Positions 7,201-16,039 of a DNA stretch of 45,635 nucleotides are shown piece after piece. The position numbers were made by a program, and so were the translations under genes. A model generated the notes under the pieces. That model ran no database searches. It worked only from the letters and a program-made list of their open reading frames with translations, and was not told the origin of the DNA. Source of the stretch: a virus. The stretch spans positions 1-45,635 of the IMG/VR virus record IMGVR_UViG_3300025736_000050; one strand, 5' to 3'. Each line of letters starts with the position of its first letter. Within the stretch, counting starts at the first letter, position 1.

Positions 7201-9646
7201 TGATTTCACCCTTCTCTGTTACGGTAGGAACAAACTTGCCGCCGAATAATCTTTCAGCCATAGGCTCCCATGCAACTCTCGTTCCGTTCTTCCACTCAAT
7301 AATTGGCGTACCTGTTTCATCAACAGCAACAACCTTGGCTGTACCGTATATAGTCTCTATGGTATCACCAACCTTGTGAGTTACTGTTTCAGCAGGAGTC
7401 GGCTGTCCTTCCTCTACAGTAGTATCTATCTGCCCAGAGCTATCTACAGGGAGTTGCTGAATTGTAGGTGTAGGGGGTTCCTGTATCTGGTCAGTGCTTT
7501 CTAGCGGAGTGACTTGGATAAAGTTATTGCCTCTGGGTTTATTGCTTACAGTAACTAATCTGCCACCAGAGTCTTGAACAACGTACAATGTCTTACCACT
7601 TTTATTAGACTGCTCTTGAGCAGAATTAACAGAAGTAGATATAGACTCATCGGTAATCTCAGTAGAGTTAGCTTTATACGTTGCAACTGTATTCGCTAAT
7701 TGGAGTAATTCGCCCTGCGGCATCTGGCCAAGTTCGTGACCGGCCATAGCACCTGCTTGCAAATCTTCTACTATCCGCTTCTCTTCAATCCTATCGTATA
7801 AATCAATCTCCTCTATAGAGGCAGTACCGTTTTCAATCTTCCTTTCGAGATTGTTAAGGATGCGGTCTTCCTTACGCTGTCTTTTTTTTGCCTGCCTTTG
7901 CTGTTGTTGTGTTTGTTCTGGAACCTCAACTGGACCAAGCTCTCCTGTTGGAACGAACTTTGCCGCCAATTCACCTGTAGTTCTTTCTCCAATCTCATTC
8001 TGCCTATCTGAGATAAGGTCTCTAACACCAAGCCTGCCCTCTTCAATCTTGAACTCTATACTGTAACCCTGTTCTTGAGCATATTTAGTAAGTTTCTTTT
8101 GAACTCTCGCACTGTCTTTTGGGTCACTAATCTCAAGGAACCGCCATCCTTCCATGTTCTCTGGTGATTGCTTTAATACTTCAGCAACAAACTCTACGCC
8201 CTCACCTCGAATATGGTCTTTGAATATTAACGGAGAAGCCAAGACTGCCCTTCCAATACCGGGTGCGGCAAAGCCAATGTTGCGAGTTGTTAAATCTCTT
8301 AGCGTTGGCATCTTGAAAGATTCATCCAGGCCAGTCATTGTCCTTAAAACCTTCTCGAACTCTTCCTCTAAGTTCTCTTCCGGTAATCCATGATAAGCCG
8401 AAGCGTTAAATAGTTTAGAGAAGAAACCCTTTGGCGTTCCACCAGGATTCAATTTCTCCCATGCTCTAAATGGGATACCAATTAGCGGAATCTTCTTAAC
8501 GATTTTAGCTAATTTACCGCCCGACATCTCTGCAACATTAGATATTGTCTTTTCCATCAAAGAGATAGTTATAGGAGAGTTCTCCCCCATAGCGGCTCTG
8601 TCGCCTATATCAGAGTAAAGGCTTGGCATTAACAACGACCTTGCTGCCTGAGCTGTGACAAATGACGTTGTGTTTATTCCAAATTTAGTAAGTACATTCT
8701 TGCCTAATTTGCCTAACCCTTTAGTTAATGCCCCTTTTACTGTCTCTCTTACCGCCGTAGATGAACCTTGTGTTACAATCATTTCAGCCGCATAAGGAAG
8801 CGATTGACCTGTTATTAAGCCACCTTCGCCCAGTATTGAACCAGTACCAAGTCTATCTTCAGCACCACGTTGCATAAGCCTATTTTGAAAATACTCTAAA
8901 TAGCCCTTCTCTTCCGGGAGAAGGCTTTCATCTAACGTCTTTATCTTTTCCAGTACGCCTCTGGCAATCTCCCTTTCGCCTTCACTAATCTCTTCACCAT
9001 TCTCAAACTTATTATATATGCTTTCAAATTGAGTTTTATCCTCATCAGTAATGTTATCGTTCTTCTCTAACTTCTTAGCAATAAAGTAAGCGGCAACTGA
9101 ATGTGGTAATGTATATACATCTTCAGCGGCCCTTTTTAACCCTCTGCCTACGCCCTGCCAATAACCTATCGGCCCTTTGCCAACTAGCTTGCGAAGTTCA
9201 TCTTCGGGAACACCGGGATAATCCTTTTTGAGTTCATTAAGATAATATTCTTCGTGTGGAACATTCGGCATCTGCGTAAGTTCACTGGGTATATAATCCT
9301 CTCTTGCCTTCCCTGTCAGAATATCTATTTGAGGGGCAGGCTTCTGAGGGGTGATTCTACTGTCTTGTTTTAGTGCAGGGTCAAACTCAACACCATATTC
9401 ATTAACTGGTTTAGGTTGTATAGGTGGAGTGTATGGGGCTGCGTAGGCATCATACGTCTGCTCTTCTTGGCCAAAGCTGGGTTCAACAAACGGACTGATA
9501 TTACGTTTAGACTGCATTAACTGTGCGGCAGTCTGCATACTGGCCGCTTTCTTCTCAGCCATCAACCTTGTAACATCGGTAATATCAGATTGTGGAACTA
9601 GGGTTGCAGTCCTCTTCTGTGCCATAAGTTCTGCTACTGTAGGCAT
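4253..9646 (-). CDS. giant internal virion / large polyvalent-type protein
   Basis: At 1797 residues this is the largest gene. The first 50 residues contain three related motifs (VAELMAQKR, VTRLMAEKK, AAQLMQSKR). A Gly/Ala-rich, partly hydrophobic region follows at about 260-460. Around residue 800 there is an SH3/KOW-like stretch (VGDTIETIYGTAKVVAV), then Pro/Arg-rich linkers. The C-terminal half carries a segment like LLRNNLMSAPATPIRNAMS, which resembles the C-terminal associated domains of large phage polyvalent proteins. Such giants in podovirus-type phages are usually packaged and ejected with the DNA. It follows two other virion genes with 3-nt spacing. No protease, lysozyme or polymerase motif was recognised. 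Assignment to the virion rests on position and architecture. Confidence 0.75.
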   Translation of the reverse strand: MPTVAELMAQKRTATLVPQSDITDVTRLMAEKKAASMQTAAQLMQSKRNISPFVEPSFGQEEQTYDAYAAPYTPPIQPKPVNEYGVEFDPALKQDSRITPQKPAPQIDILTGKAREDYIPSELTQMPNVPHEEYYLNELKKDYPGVPEDELRKLVGKGPIGYWQGVGRGLKRAAEDVYTLPHSVAAYFIAKKLEKNDNITDEDKTQFESIYNKFENGEEISEGEREIARGVLEKIKTLDESLLPEEKGYLEYFQNRLMQRGAEDRLGTGSILGEGGLITGQSLPYAAEMIVTQGSSTAVRETVKGALTKGLGKLGKNVLTKFGINTTSFVTAQAARSLLMPSLYSDIGDRAAMGENSPITISLMEKTISNVAEMSGGKLAKIVKKIPLIGIPFRAWEKLNPGGTPKGFFSKLFNASAYHGLPEENLEEEFEKVLRTMTGLDESFKMPTLRDLTTRNIGFAAPGIGRAVLASPLIFKDHIRGEGVEFVAEVLKQSPENMEGWRFLEISDPKDSARVQKKLTKYAQEQGYSIEFKIEEGRLGVRDLISDRQNEIGERTTGELAAKFVPTGELGPVEVPEQTQQQQRQAKKRQRKEDRILNNLERKIENGTASIEEIDLYDRIEEKRIVEDLQAGAMAGHELGQMPQGELLQLANTVATYKANSTEITDESISTSVNSAQEQSNKSGKTLYVVQDSGGRLVTVSNKPRGNNFIQVTPLESTDQIQEPPTPTIQQLPVDSSGQIDTTVEEGQPTPAETVTHKVGDTIETIYGTAKVVAVDETGTPIIEWKNGTRVAWEPMAERLFGGKFVPTVTEKGEIIGESGDVIGKVLEEPAKKSRETKKPKRRPERKFVGPREQGEATPEVNMNQPPPEGVTRRTPENPLQRYRRLMEEDGPIPPTRQRNPGLIPATKRMFAVALRPPPTKTAPEIWAGAATILNDPAQVAELTQRAFDGKIPSTPEEEAAMQIIAEDAALDGFVSGNDEKIEYSISLFAGRGDIRSTEAQILVMGAGRMQMGRAIHKLLINAAVRMPVRRRIALETERKAYTEAVKEGREKDALKSAKAIEKILQTDMDEIRDLRKEIISWGVDLRNLDGEIKDDIRVAYRIMREINMTRSSTGMWDAYIELLRNNLMSAPATPIRNAMSGFYAIGDLIVKTALEIPARVGLSKVSKAKSIADSTLKEAPAMWQAFFSKVTWKRAIQNAAYSYWYEVPAFEIQTANLQDSKNVWMYSNQALNGKAFGKLMSYPFGVQGKLKGTKIGRLFGTLYRKGGTAPTAFGDQLIKTVYAHAVVAEAATRNAKAKGMTFDEEHTYKDYMDNELEDLGSESWQRALREQEMYKISFQLPSSGLEKQVLKLRDAEILGMKPTTLLIMFAKTPIQITARGIENSVFGMPLMGVKGMEKLITGKKYTAQQAIRDFTNSMAGIAATAMLWPLVRDMKITPTRDYRPVRKSAEGTNRQITPRGSFYLFGGWHSYENAGPWSVTLGIGVNFVQGLFDLSKLLDVDTSEMTPAQKDELKDKIDDLGAQFTSRTAGLISNQTFVKGLGDAYKSILDWATYGDKLKTNFFRMHVPNLFGSAFKATDRKIRNSRTDKTESWFENYKRRTRYDLGFAEVGTMMPIPDILGEDLERPGDTETGMFMRAMFNPVRLQKDMKGTSKGWNAVWMLSKWNHNHPNNQKHFSDMGRTVTAEDREDDLVPPAIQLTKEEIYDMHRLAGKLFDLEIHKKYYKFNIDNPGVKDVALLENMRKAATSEASDRMTGIKRLENQGKISRSDRLRVLMAKRMASVEAKLEIEKQKPFK

Positions 9647-9649
9647 TAC

Positions 9650-10897
9650 TTATTTTATTCCTTTCATGTCCTCTTCTGTTATAATCTTATCTCTAACCAT
9701 CTGGTCAAATTCAGCCTGCTGGTCTTTAGGCATTGATGTGTACCAACTTCTCTTTTGATAAGGAACAAGAACATTAACCTCTCCAGATTCCTTATTGATT
9801 ATAGCGTCAGTATCGCCAGTCTCTAATTGTTTGACTAAATCATGCAACATCTTGACCCGTTTTTTCTTGTCAACACCATCAAATGTTTCCATCGTCCAGC
9901 TTGGGTCTAAAGGTATCCCCGGCATATTGTGAAATGCCTTCGCTTGTTCGTCTGTTAATGATACGGCCTTAATAGCATTAGACATTAACCTTGTAACATC
10001 TCGTTTACGCTTCTTCTCTTGATATGGTCCCCATAGTTTTTTAGGTACAAAAGCAGTCATTTGCTCTCTAGGAGATGCTCCATAACGATCTCCTTTCATG
10101 TCTTTAGAGAATAACTCTGGAGCTTGGAGCCTTGTTATCTCTATATAGTCATCTTGTGTAACTGGGTTTTCTATAGTAGAAGCGGCTATAAATCCCGTAA
10201 CGTCGTCTTGAGAAAATACATTACCACTAATAATATTAAAAGCTTTTTTAGATGCGTTGTCAGCCGTATTGAAATGCCCTGTCATTTGCTTTGGTAACTT
10301 CGTGCGTGCAAGTTTAGCGGCCTTCTTATCCCTAATGCCCTCGGAAGCCTTAAAGACTTTCTCAAAAGCGGGACTTCGTTGTGTTTTCGTTCTTACCGGA
10401 GTAAGCTGATTATTTGCATTAGCGTTTTGCTGTAATTGATTCTGAGTTGGAACTGATAAGTCGCCAAGACTTTGCAACCCTGTAGCAATATCTTCTTGTG
10501 CTTCGGGTTGAACACCTGTGTCAAGAGTGGAACTTTGTGTTGGTGTGCCTAACCTCTGTAGCAATGGGGCCAAGACAGTAGCGGCCATCTCAGAATTTTC
10601 ACCCATAAACATATTGCCTAATGAGATTCTTTGCTGGTTCTGTCTCCATTGTTGGTCTTCCGTGTTTTCCGTCTTATCCTGTGCGGCATTCTGTGTTCTC
10701 TGGTCAAAATTCTGTTGTGCCATCTGCTGATTGAACTGGTCACGCGCAGCGACACGCTGTTCCTGCTTACGCAACTGGTCGTAATATTGCTGCTTCTGCA
10801 TCTGCTGATTCTGCATCTGCTGATAACCCATCATGGCGTTACCGACACCTGTGGACATCATCGACAATCCTTGTAATGCTCTGCCTAAATCTGCCAT
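9650..10897 (-). CDS. Gln-rich internal virion protein, putative
   Basis: The 415-residue protein has a very Gln-rich N-terminal third (YQQMQNQQMQKQQ and similar), predicted to be helical or coiled coil, then a Lys-rich globular C-terminal part. There is no signal peptide. The ribosome site AAAGGGAG precedes the ATG. It lies between a Gly-rich protein with tape-measure-like motifs and the 1797-residue protein, with only a few bases on either side. That position is typical of the internal core or ejection proteins of podovirus-type phages. No enzymatic motif is visible, so the call is by context and composition. Confidence 0.6.
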   Translation of the reverse strand: MADLGRALQGLSMMSTGVGNAMMGYQQMQNQQMQKQQYYDQLRKQEQRVAARDQFNQQMAQQNFDQRTQNAAQDKTENTEDQQWRQNQQRISLGNMFMGENSEMAATVLAPLLQRLGTPTQSSTLDTGVQPEAQEDIATGLQSLGDLSVPTQNQLQQNANANNQLTPVRTKTQRSPAFEKVFKASEGIRDKKAAKLARTKLPKQMTGHFNTADNASKKAFNIISGNVFSQDDVTGFIAASTIENPVTQDDYIEITRLQAPELFSKDMKGDRYGASPREQMTAFVPKKLWGPYQEKKRKRDVTRLMSNAIKAVSLTDEQAKAFHNMPGIPLDPSWTMETFDGVDKKKRVKMLHDLVKQLETGDTDAIINKESGEVNVLVPYQKRSWYTSMPKDQQAEFDQMVRDKIITEEDMKGIK

Positions 10898-10910
10898 TTC
10901 ATAACTCCCT

Positions 10911-12446
10911 TTAGCCTATATTAGCCATTTTCCAATCAGACACCTTCTCTTGAGATGGCAATAATGGTTGATTAGACCCGAACATCGCTTGCATAAACTG
11001 CTGTAATCCAGCCATTCTCGTCATAGTCTTTTTAGCACCGCCACGTTGACTCATATATGCAGGCTGATCTAAACCAATATTCGCTGGATTTCCAAGCAGT
11101 TGTCTTCGTCGCTTCGTCTGCTGGGGTGTATCGCCTCCGCCACCTATACGACCACCTTGGGCAAACTTCTGGACAACATTACCCGTCACATCGGTATCTG
11201 GGAACGCTCCATATATCTGTGGTTCCAATTGGGATAGTGCATTACGATCACTTTCACTAGTGGCATTAAATATATTCCGGTACTCAGCCAAATCTCTTGC
11301 CGGTTGTAAGGGGTCGCCAAAAGTATCCATCATAATAGGCATTGCCTGTAATTGCCTGTTCGCTTGGCTCTCTAATGCCGCGGTTTCTCTGTCCCTGCCA
11401 GCGGTTTGCATTGCAGACCTTTGGGCCTCTAATCCCTCAGCCATCTGTCCTGCTTGTCTGGTAATATATCGAGGTGTTTCCTCACCTGTAGCACTACCAG
11501 ACATCAATGCCTGCTCACGCATAAACGGAGCCAAGTTCGTAGAGAAGTTCGTCATAGCCGGATTGAAGACCTGCTCCTGAAACTCCTGATTAACAGTATT
11601 AGGGTCATATTGGTATGTTGGCCCCTGTGCCATCACTCTGCTGGTCATCTCACCGGCAATCGGCCCCTTTTGCTGTAAGGCACTGGTCGTCTGCTGTGGG
11701 GTAAATAATGGCTGCTGGGATACCGTATTTGCCAGTGCATACTGAGAACCGGGGTATGATGGCTGGTATGGTGCTGGCTGATAGTTAGCCAGACTTGCAC
11801 TATCACCTCTACCGCCTCCTATGTCGCCTCCAGCACCCACAGAACCGCCTACAGGCCCGCCCTCTGCCTTTGGCTGTATAGCTATCTCTTTGTCGCCACC
11901 GACCTGCTGTGGCCCCTTACCGCCCGCCATAGACGCAGGGAGGTTCTTATTAGGGACAACTGTACCCTTAGATGCAGGGTCAAAGAACTCCGGGCCACTC
12001 TCACCAATCATATTCATTCTTCCAGCGTCAGATACAAACAACTCCGGGCCTATCTCGCCAACTAGATTTATAACGTCAGTTGGAGGACGACCACCTTTGG
12101 CAAAAGTAAGACTTCTCGGCACGTTTTTAGGTGTGATCTCTAATGCCATCATCATCATACGATCATATAACTCTCGTTCGAGTTTATTAGCCTCTGGCTT
12201 AATTAGACCGGGATTCATAGGTGGTGGAGGTGCTTTTTTTTCATCGCCACCGCCAAACATAGCACCAGCTCCACCCAATACACTGCCAAGCCCGGCAAGG
12301 CCCATGCCTACACCGCCCAGACCGCCGCCGCCGCCGCCATCTGTGGGAGCAGGCGTGGGTGATGCTGCTCCACCACCACTTCCACTTTTTGCTAACATCG
12401 GACCTGCGGCTTGTGCTAACATCATCATTGTTGCAGGGTCTAACAT
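10911..12446 (-). CDS. Gly-rich virion protein with duplicated GExGPE motif
   Basis: The 511-residue protein starts with a hydrophobic and Gly-rich region (GGGGGGLGGVGMGLAGLG), likely flexible or membrane-active. It then has GEIGPELFVSD followed closely by GESGPEFFDPAS and a GTVVPN sequence. The combination GE-x-GPE plus GT-V-x-PN is common near the C-termini of phage tape-measure and tail-associated proteins. Here it is duplicated and lies near the N-terminal third. A Gln-rich region with repeated QQ segments follows. The neighbours are tail and internal virion genes, with AAGGAG as ribosome site. A structural or ejection role is likely; the exact role is unknown. Confidence 0.6.
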   Translation of the reverse strand: MLDPATMMMLAQAAGPMLAKSGSGGGAASPTPAPTDGGGGGGLGGVGMGLAGLGSVLGGAGAMFGGGDEKKAPPPPMNPGLIKPEANKLERELYDRMMMMALEITPKNVPRSLTFAKGGRPPTDVINLVGEIGPELFVSDAGRMNMIGESGPEFFDPASKGTVVPNKNLPASMAGGKGPQQVGGDKEIAIQPKAEGGPVGGSVGAGGDIGGGRGDSASLANYQPAPYQPSYPGSQYALANTVSQQPLFTPQQTTSALQQKGPIAGEMTSRVMAQGPTYQYDPNTVNQEFQEQVFNPAMTNFSTNLAPFMREQALMSGSATGEETPRYITRQAGQMAEGLEAQRSAMQTAGRDRETAALESQANRQLQAMPIMMDTFGDPLQPARDLAEYRNIFNATSESDRNALSQLEPQIYGAFPDTDVTGNVVQKFAQGGRIGGGGDTPQQTKRRRQLLGNPANIGLDQPAYMSQRGGAKKTMTRMAGLQQFMQAMFGSNQPLLPSQEKVSDWKMANIG

Positions 12447-12458
12447 ATCTCTAACTCC

Positions 12459-12800
12459 TTATGGGCCAACCGCAATAGCGGTCAACCCGACGTAGTACAT
12501 GACTCCGCCTAACATAACTTGTAATTCGTGGTTTTTATCGTGTGTAAACTTAATCTCACCGTTATCTATATTGTCTGCAATAGTCCAAGTATCCGCCCTG
12601 ACTTCGTGCCTCGATCTTCCTTGAGATAAATCCTTATACAGATTAGAAGATAAACCCTCTATTGAAGCCTGAAGATGCTGAAGGTATGAGGTCAATATAC
12701 CTACATCACTCTTAACATCTTCCAGCGTAGCGTCCACACCTTTAGTCTGAGAGGCTAAAACAGGTATCTTCGGCAACGATATTATCTGTGTTTGATTCAT
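12459..12800 (-). CDS. small putative virion protein
   Basis: This 113-residue protein has no recognised family. The N-terminal half looks alpha-helical (TLEDVKSDVGILTSYLQHLQ). The C-terminal half has alternating beta-type sequence ending in YYVGLTAIAVGP. Its start overlaps the stop of the 708-residue tail gene (TAATG), so it is probably translationally coupled and made with the tail proteins. Confidence 0.55.
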   Translation of the reverse strand: MNQTQIISLPKIPVLASQTKGVDATLEDVKSDVGILTSYLQHLQASIEGLSSNLYKDLSQGRSRHEVRADTWTIADNIDNGEIKFTHDKNHELQVMLGGVMYYVGLTAIAVGP

Positions 12801-14926
12801 TAGTGGGTTGCTCCATCCTCATATCTCATAGTAAAAGACCTCACAGAGAAGGTTTCACTAAGAGTCGAATTGGCAAATCTTATCTTTAAGAATCTGGCTT
12901 GTTGGTGGAAGCCAACCGTGTACCAGTCATAGCTGGATGTCAGTACCTTTGTCTCAATCTCTTGCCAGTCACCGTCATCTGCCTTGATACTTACCGTGAT
13001 ACCGTCACCCTTAGCCTCAAAGTCAAGACCGTTCCACGCGGTAATCTCTGCCCTCTCACTCTTCGGATTAGAGAATGCTTTGGAAATCCAATAAGCATCA
13101 ATAGCGTTACTGCCATCATTCTTAGCGGATGTATCAAACTCATAGAACTCACCAGATGAGTTACCGAAGTGGACAGAATGCTCCAGGTTCGTTTCTGTTC
13201 CCTCAGTTACCAATCCGATAGCATAGTCAGAAGCAGTTATATTTGAACTTGTACCATCCGAGAAGTCCCATATCGCCCACACCTTTTCATCCGGATTGAA
13301 CATGAACGCTTTGTCTGGATAATTACTACTGGCAGGAACCATAATTCCAACCAGATTAACTATACTCATATCCAGCCAGAAACTTCGTCGATGAAACTCG
13401 CCATCGTTGTATTCAATCCCATCTGTAGAATAAAACTCTGACTCTATGGCGTCACCGATAGGACTCATTGTTGTTCCAGAACCAAAGGCATATACATTCT
13501 TACGGCCAACCCAGTAACAATAGTCACCGATTACCTGCACCATCTTAGCGGCCAGTAAAGCATCCTCTTGGAATACGGTGTTATATGAGAATATAGCAGA
13601 CTCTCCACCTAAGAATGACTGTCTCACAATAGCGTCTGTCTTAAATATATAGTTATTGTCATCGGTCAGTCTCACAGCATTGAGAATAGCACCAGATGTA
13701 TCTGCCACGTTCCTTGCAGTAGCAACGCCGGACTGCCATTCCTCCGCGTCATTAGTGGCACTCCATCTATCTTGTAATAGTTTATCCACCGCACCTGTAC
13801 CTGCTGTATCTTCGCTGCCTCCCAGCAAATGCAACTTCTCTTTGTATCCGCTTATCGCTTTGCACCTATGGTAATCAGAAGAGCCGGGGTCATTATAACC
13901 ACTGCCTGCATCATTGGCTCCAGTAAGTAACTTTAACAACGGGTTGGATATTCCATTATCAACGTAACGGACATAGTGATCTTGCTCGTAGTTCGTTACC
14001 ATTAGATATGATTGCGTACTACCTGATACATTAGCAAGGACAGAATCCGATAAGGTTGGAGATATTTTAGTTGAGCCTGCGCTCAGCGAAGTGGCCTCAT
14101 TACCTCTAAAGAACTGAAGTGCGTCAATATATCCCACTCGTGTAAAGACCAATGGAGAATCATTATTCATTTTAATTTTTATTAACCGGCTAGTTACCGC
14201 TGAAAAACTATTACCAAGCATTCCCCCGAAATTGCCTGAATGATATTGCCATGTACTGTAGGTTCCACCACTTTGAATGAATACAGGGGACTCTACCCGT
14301 GCAGCCTCCGCATCATTATACACCACAACCCTGACTCCGTCATTGCCCCAAAGGTCATTAACGTACATCCAAAAACCTACAGAAGATACCGCAGAGTAGC
14401 TTTGGGCAGAAAGCCTCTTGAACACCATGTCGCCTTCAAACGATGGTATGGCGCATATTTTTATACATTTTGACCCTACGATACAACTACCTAGCGGCCC
14501 TGTAGAGCTATTTACAACAACAGAAAGAGCTGTAACGCCGGAGCATTCGTCCCAACCTTCCCCGTCCAAGTCTTCGCCTACAATCTTATCTGTCATTATT
14601 GTCCATTTGCCAGAGGCGGGGATGTAATAAAAAGAATCTTCCAGCGAAAAACTATACAACCTCTTGGTGGATGTTGAAACATTGATATTCGATTCGTGCA
14701 TCTTCATGTGCGTCACTTCTTCAACGATAGTTGACGTAATCGGGACTCCTTCAGGGTCTTGGATAATCTTCCGTGCCCCATATCCAAATCTTTTGATTAT
14801 CTGCCCATTACGGAAATAGACATTCTTACAGTCAGAGCAATGCTGGTCAGAGATGTTTGCATCCTGTTCATTCAACATTAAGCCACGGTCAGGCTTATTA
14901 ACTATGATGTATTTATAATTAGCCAT
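12800..14926 (-). CDS. tail / head-tail junction structural protein
   Basis: The 708-residue protein opens with DRGLMLNEQDANISDQHCSD, then CKNVYFRNGQIIKRFGYG. An early segment in which a list of nodes is followed by NVxFxxGxIxKRxGY is characteristic of podovirus tail-tube and stabilisation-type proteins. The rest is beta-rich with many aromatic-Gly repeats, compatible with a propeller or stacked beta domains, and has no signal peptide. It is followed directly by the 113-residue gene. A role in the tail tube, tail needle region or connector completion is inferred. Confidence 0.65.
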   Translation of the reverse strand: MANYKYIIVNKPDRGLMLNEQDANISDQHCSDCKNVYFRNGQIIKRFGYGARKIIQDPEGVPITSTIVEEVTHMKMHESNINVSTSTKRLYSFSLEDSFYYIPASGKWTIMTDKIVGEDLDGEGWDECSGVTALSVVVNSSTGPLGSCIVGSKCIKICAIPSFEGDMVFKRLSAQSYSAVSSVGFWMYVNDLWGNDGVRVVVYNDAEAARVESPVFIQSGGTYSTWQYHSGNFGGMLGNSFSAVTSRLIKIKMNNDSPLVFTRVGYIDALQFFRGNEATSLSAGSTKISPTLSDSVLANVSGSTQSYLMVTNYEQDHYVRYVDNGISNPLLKLLTGANDAGSGYNDPGSSDYHRCKAISGYKEKLHLLGGSEDTAGTGAVDKLLQDRWSATNDAEEWQSGVATARNVADTSGAILNAVRLTDDNNYIFKTDAIVRQSFLGGESAIFSYNTVFQEDALLAAKMVQVIGDYCYWVGRKNVYAFGSGTTMSPIGDAIESEFYSTDGIEYNDGEFHRRSFWLDMSIVNLVGIMVPASSNYPDKAFMFNPDEKVWAIWDFSDGTSSNITASDYAIGLVTEGTETNLEHSVHFGNSSGEFYEFDTSAKNDGSNAIDAYWISKAFSNPKSERAEITAWNGLDFEAKGDGITVSIKADDGDWQEIETKVLTSSYDWYTVGFHQQARFLKIRFANSTLSETFSVRSFTMRYEDGATH

Positions 14927-15361
14927 TTAGATTCCAAATGCTGTGTATTCAATTGAGTATTCGTAATAATCATCTGCTCTAACTTGTATATTATATGGTA
15001 CGTTTGACGCTACGGCATTAGGTTGTAAGTAGATTTGCTCCCCATCACCCAATCGTTGCCATCCAGCAGATATCGTACCAACGGAAGTGCAAACTATAAA
15101 CACGCCACTATGAGACGATAAACCTGCGCACGCAAGGGCGTTTACCCAGCTAGATACAACGCGAACATAAATACCCTTTAGCCCACCACTGGCCATTGTC
15201 CCGAAACCAACAGCAACACTCGTCTCGCCACTTACGGTTAGAGTCCCTGTTCCTCCTACTTTTGTGTAAAGACCAGATAACGTGAAGTTATTATCTTTTA
15301 GAACAGGGTCGCCCATGTTACGCATCTGAAGTTTAACGCCTGCTTCTATTAGTGCTGCCAT
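14927..15361 (-). CDS. putative small virion protein, beta-rich
   Basis: The protein has 144 residues, is rich in Gly, Ser, Thr and Val, and is likely all-beta. Its C-terminus (YSIEYTAFGI) resembles that of the 103-residue protein at 16746-17057 (RFTFTAFGITT), so the two may share a domain. TATAGGAG is the ribosome site, and its stop abuts the start of the 708-residue tail gene. No family was recognised. A decoration, joining or tail-associated role is inferred from its place in the structural operon. Confidence 0.55.
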   Translation of the reverse strand: MAALIEAGVKLQMRNMGDPVLKDNNFTLSGLYTKVGGTGTLTVSGETSVAVGFGTMASGGLKGIYVRVVSSWVNALACAGLSSHSGVFIVCTSVGTISAGWQRLGDGEQIYLQPNAVASNVPYNIQVRADDYYEYSIEYTAFGI

Positions 15362-15370
15362 GACATTCTC

Positions 15371-16039
15371 CTATATTGCGGGAACCGATAATCCCGATGT
15401 CCTGTTTCTTAAATTCTGCTTGGAAGCATACTGCGGTGTCCAGTCCTGGAAGTTACCATCTGATACAGCTATCCGCTTACATTGCTTTCCAAATATATTG
15501 TTAAAGAAGTTTCTCGTCTGGAAATCTCTCATCGCAGTTGCACCCCAGACAGTAGCCCTTGCTATTACTGCCAAATCCAACAGGCTACCCAGTGGATTAT
15601 TATCATCTGCGTTTGTATCGAACGGTATCGGCCATTGAGTCAAAAACAACTCGATAGGGATACCAGTTGTAGCGGGTGTTGGGTACAGCTTGATATACTC
15701 ACCTTCGTAAGTGTAATACTTAACCGGACCACCACCGCTGTCAGTTGGAGAAGAGAAAGCGTCCCGATATTCTTCAGGTGTTATATATTTCAGCGGTCTT
15801 GAATTTGAGCCGCTCATATAGATAGCGTCAAGTACTGTCTTTGTTCTGTTGGGAACGGGGTAGTAAAGCTTATTAGCAACCGTCTTGACCGATGTGCTAT
15901 CCAGCACTTTCATCTTACGCCAGTTACGCAAGGCCGCTGTATCTTGTAACGCAAAGTTCAGCCAGTCAGTCTCAAGGGCAGATATACTTCTATTGCCTAG
16001 ATTCTGCTGAAGATGCGTTTTCATTTCCGATTGTTTCAT
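15371..16039 (-). CDS. phage head-tail adaptor-like protein
   Basis: The 222-residue protein has the look of podovirus adaptor proteins that sit below the portal. A helical N-terminus (MKTHLQQNLGNRSISALETDWLNFALQD) contains a tryptophan-rich turn. A central strand-rich part with an ITPEEYRD segment and an LYPTP motif follows, then helices ending in Arg/Asn-rich sequence. Its start overlaps the stop of the NeuD-like gene (ATGA-type overlap). The order portal, capsid, adaptor, tail is as expected. The evidence is family resemblance plus position, without a catalytic motif. Confidence 0.65.
   Translation of the reverse strand: MKQSEMKTHLQQNLGNRSISALETDWLNFALQDTAALRNWRKMKVLDSTSVKTVANKLYYPVPNRTKTVLDAIYMSGSNSRPLKYITPEEYRDAFSSPTDSGGGPVKYYTYEGEYIKLYPTPATTGIPIELFLTQWPIPFDTNADDNNPLGSLLDLAVIARATVWGATAMRDFQTRNFFNNIFGKQCKRIAVSDGNFQDWTPQYASKQNLRNRTSGLSVPAI

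Noticed and set aside
12800-14926. Reading the 708-residue tail protein as a glycan-degrading enzyme
   Set aside because: No catalytic motif was seen; the opening motif fits tail structural proteins.
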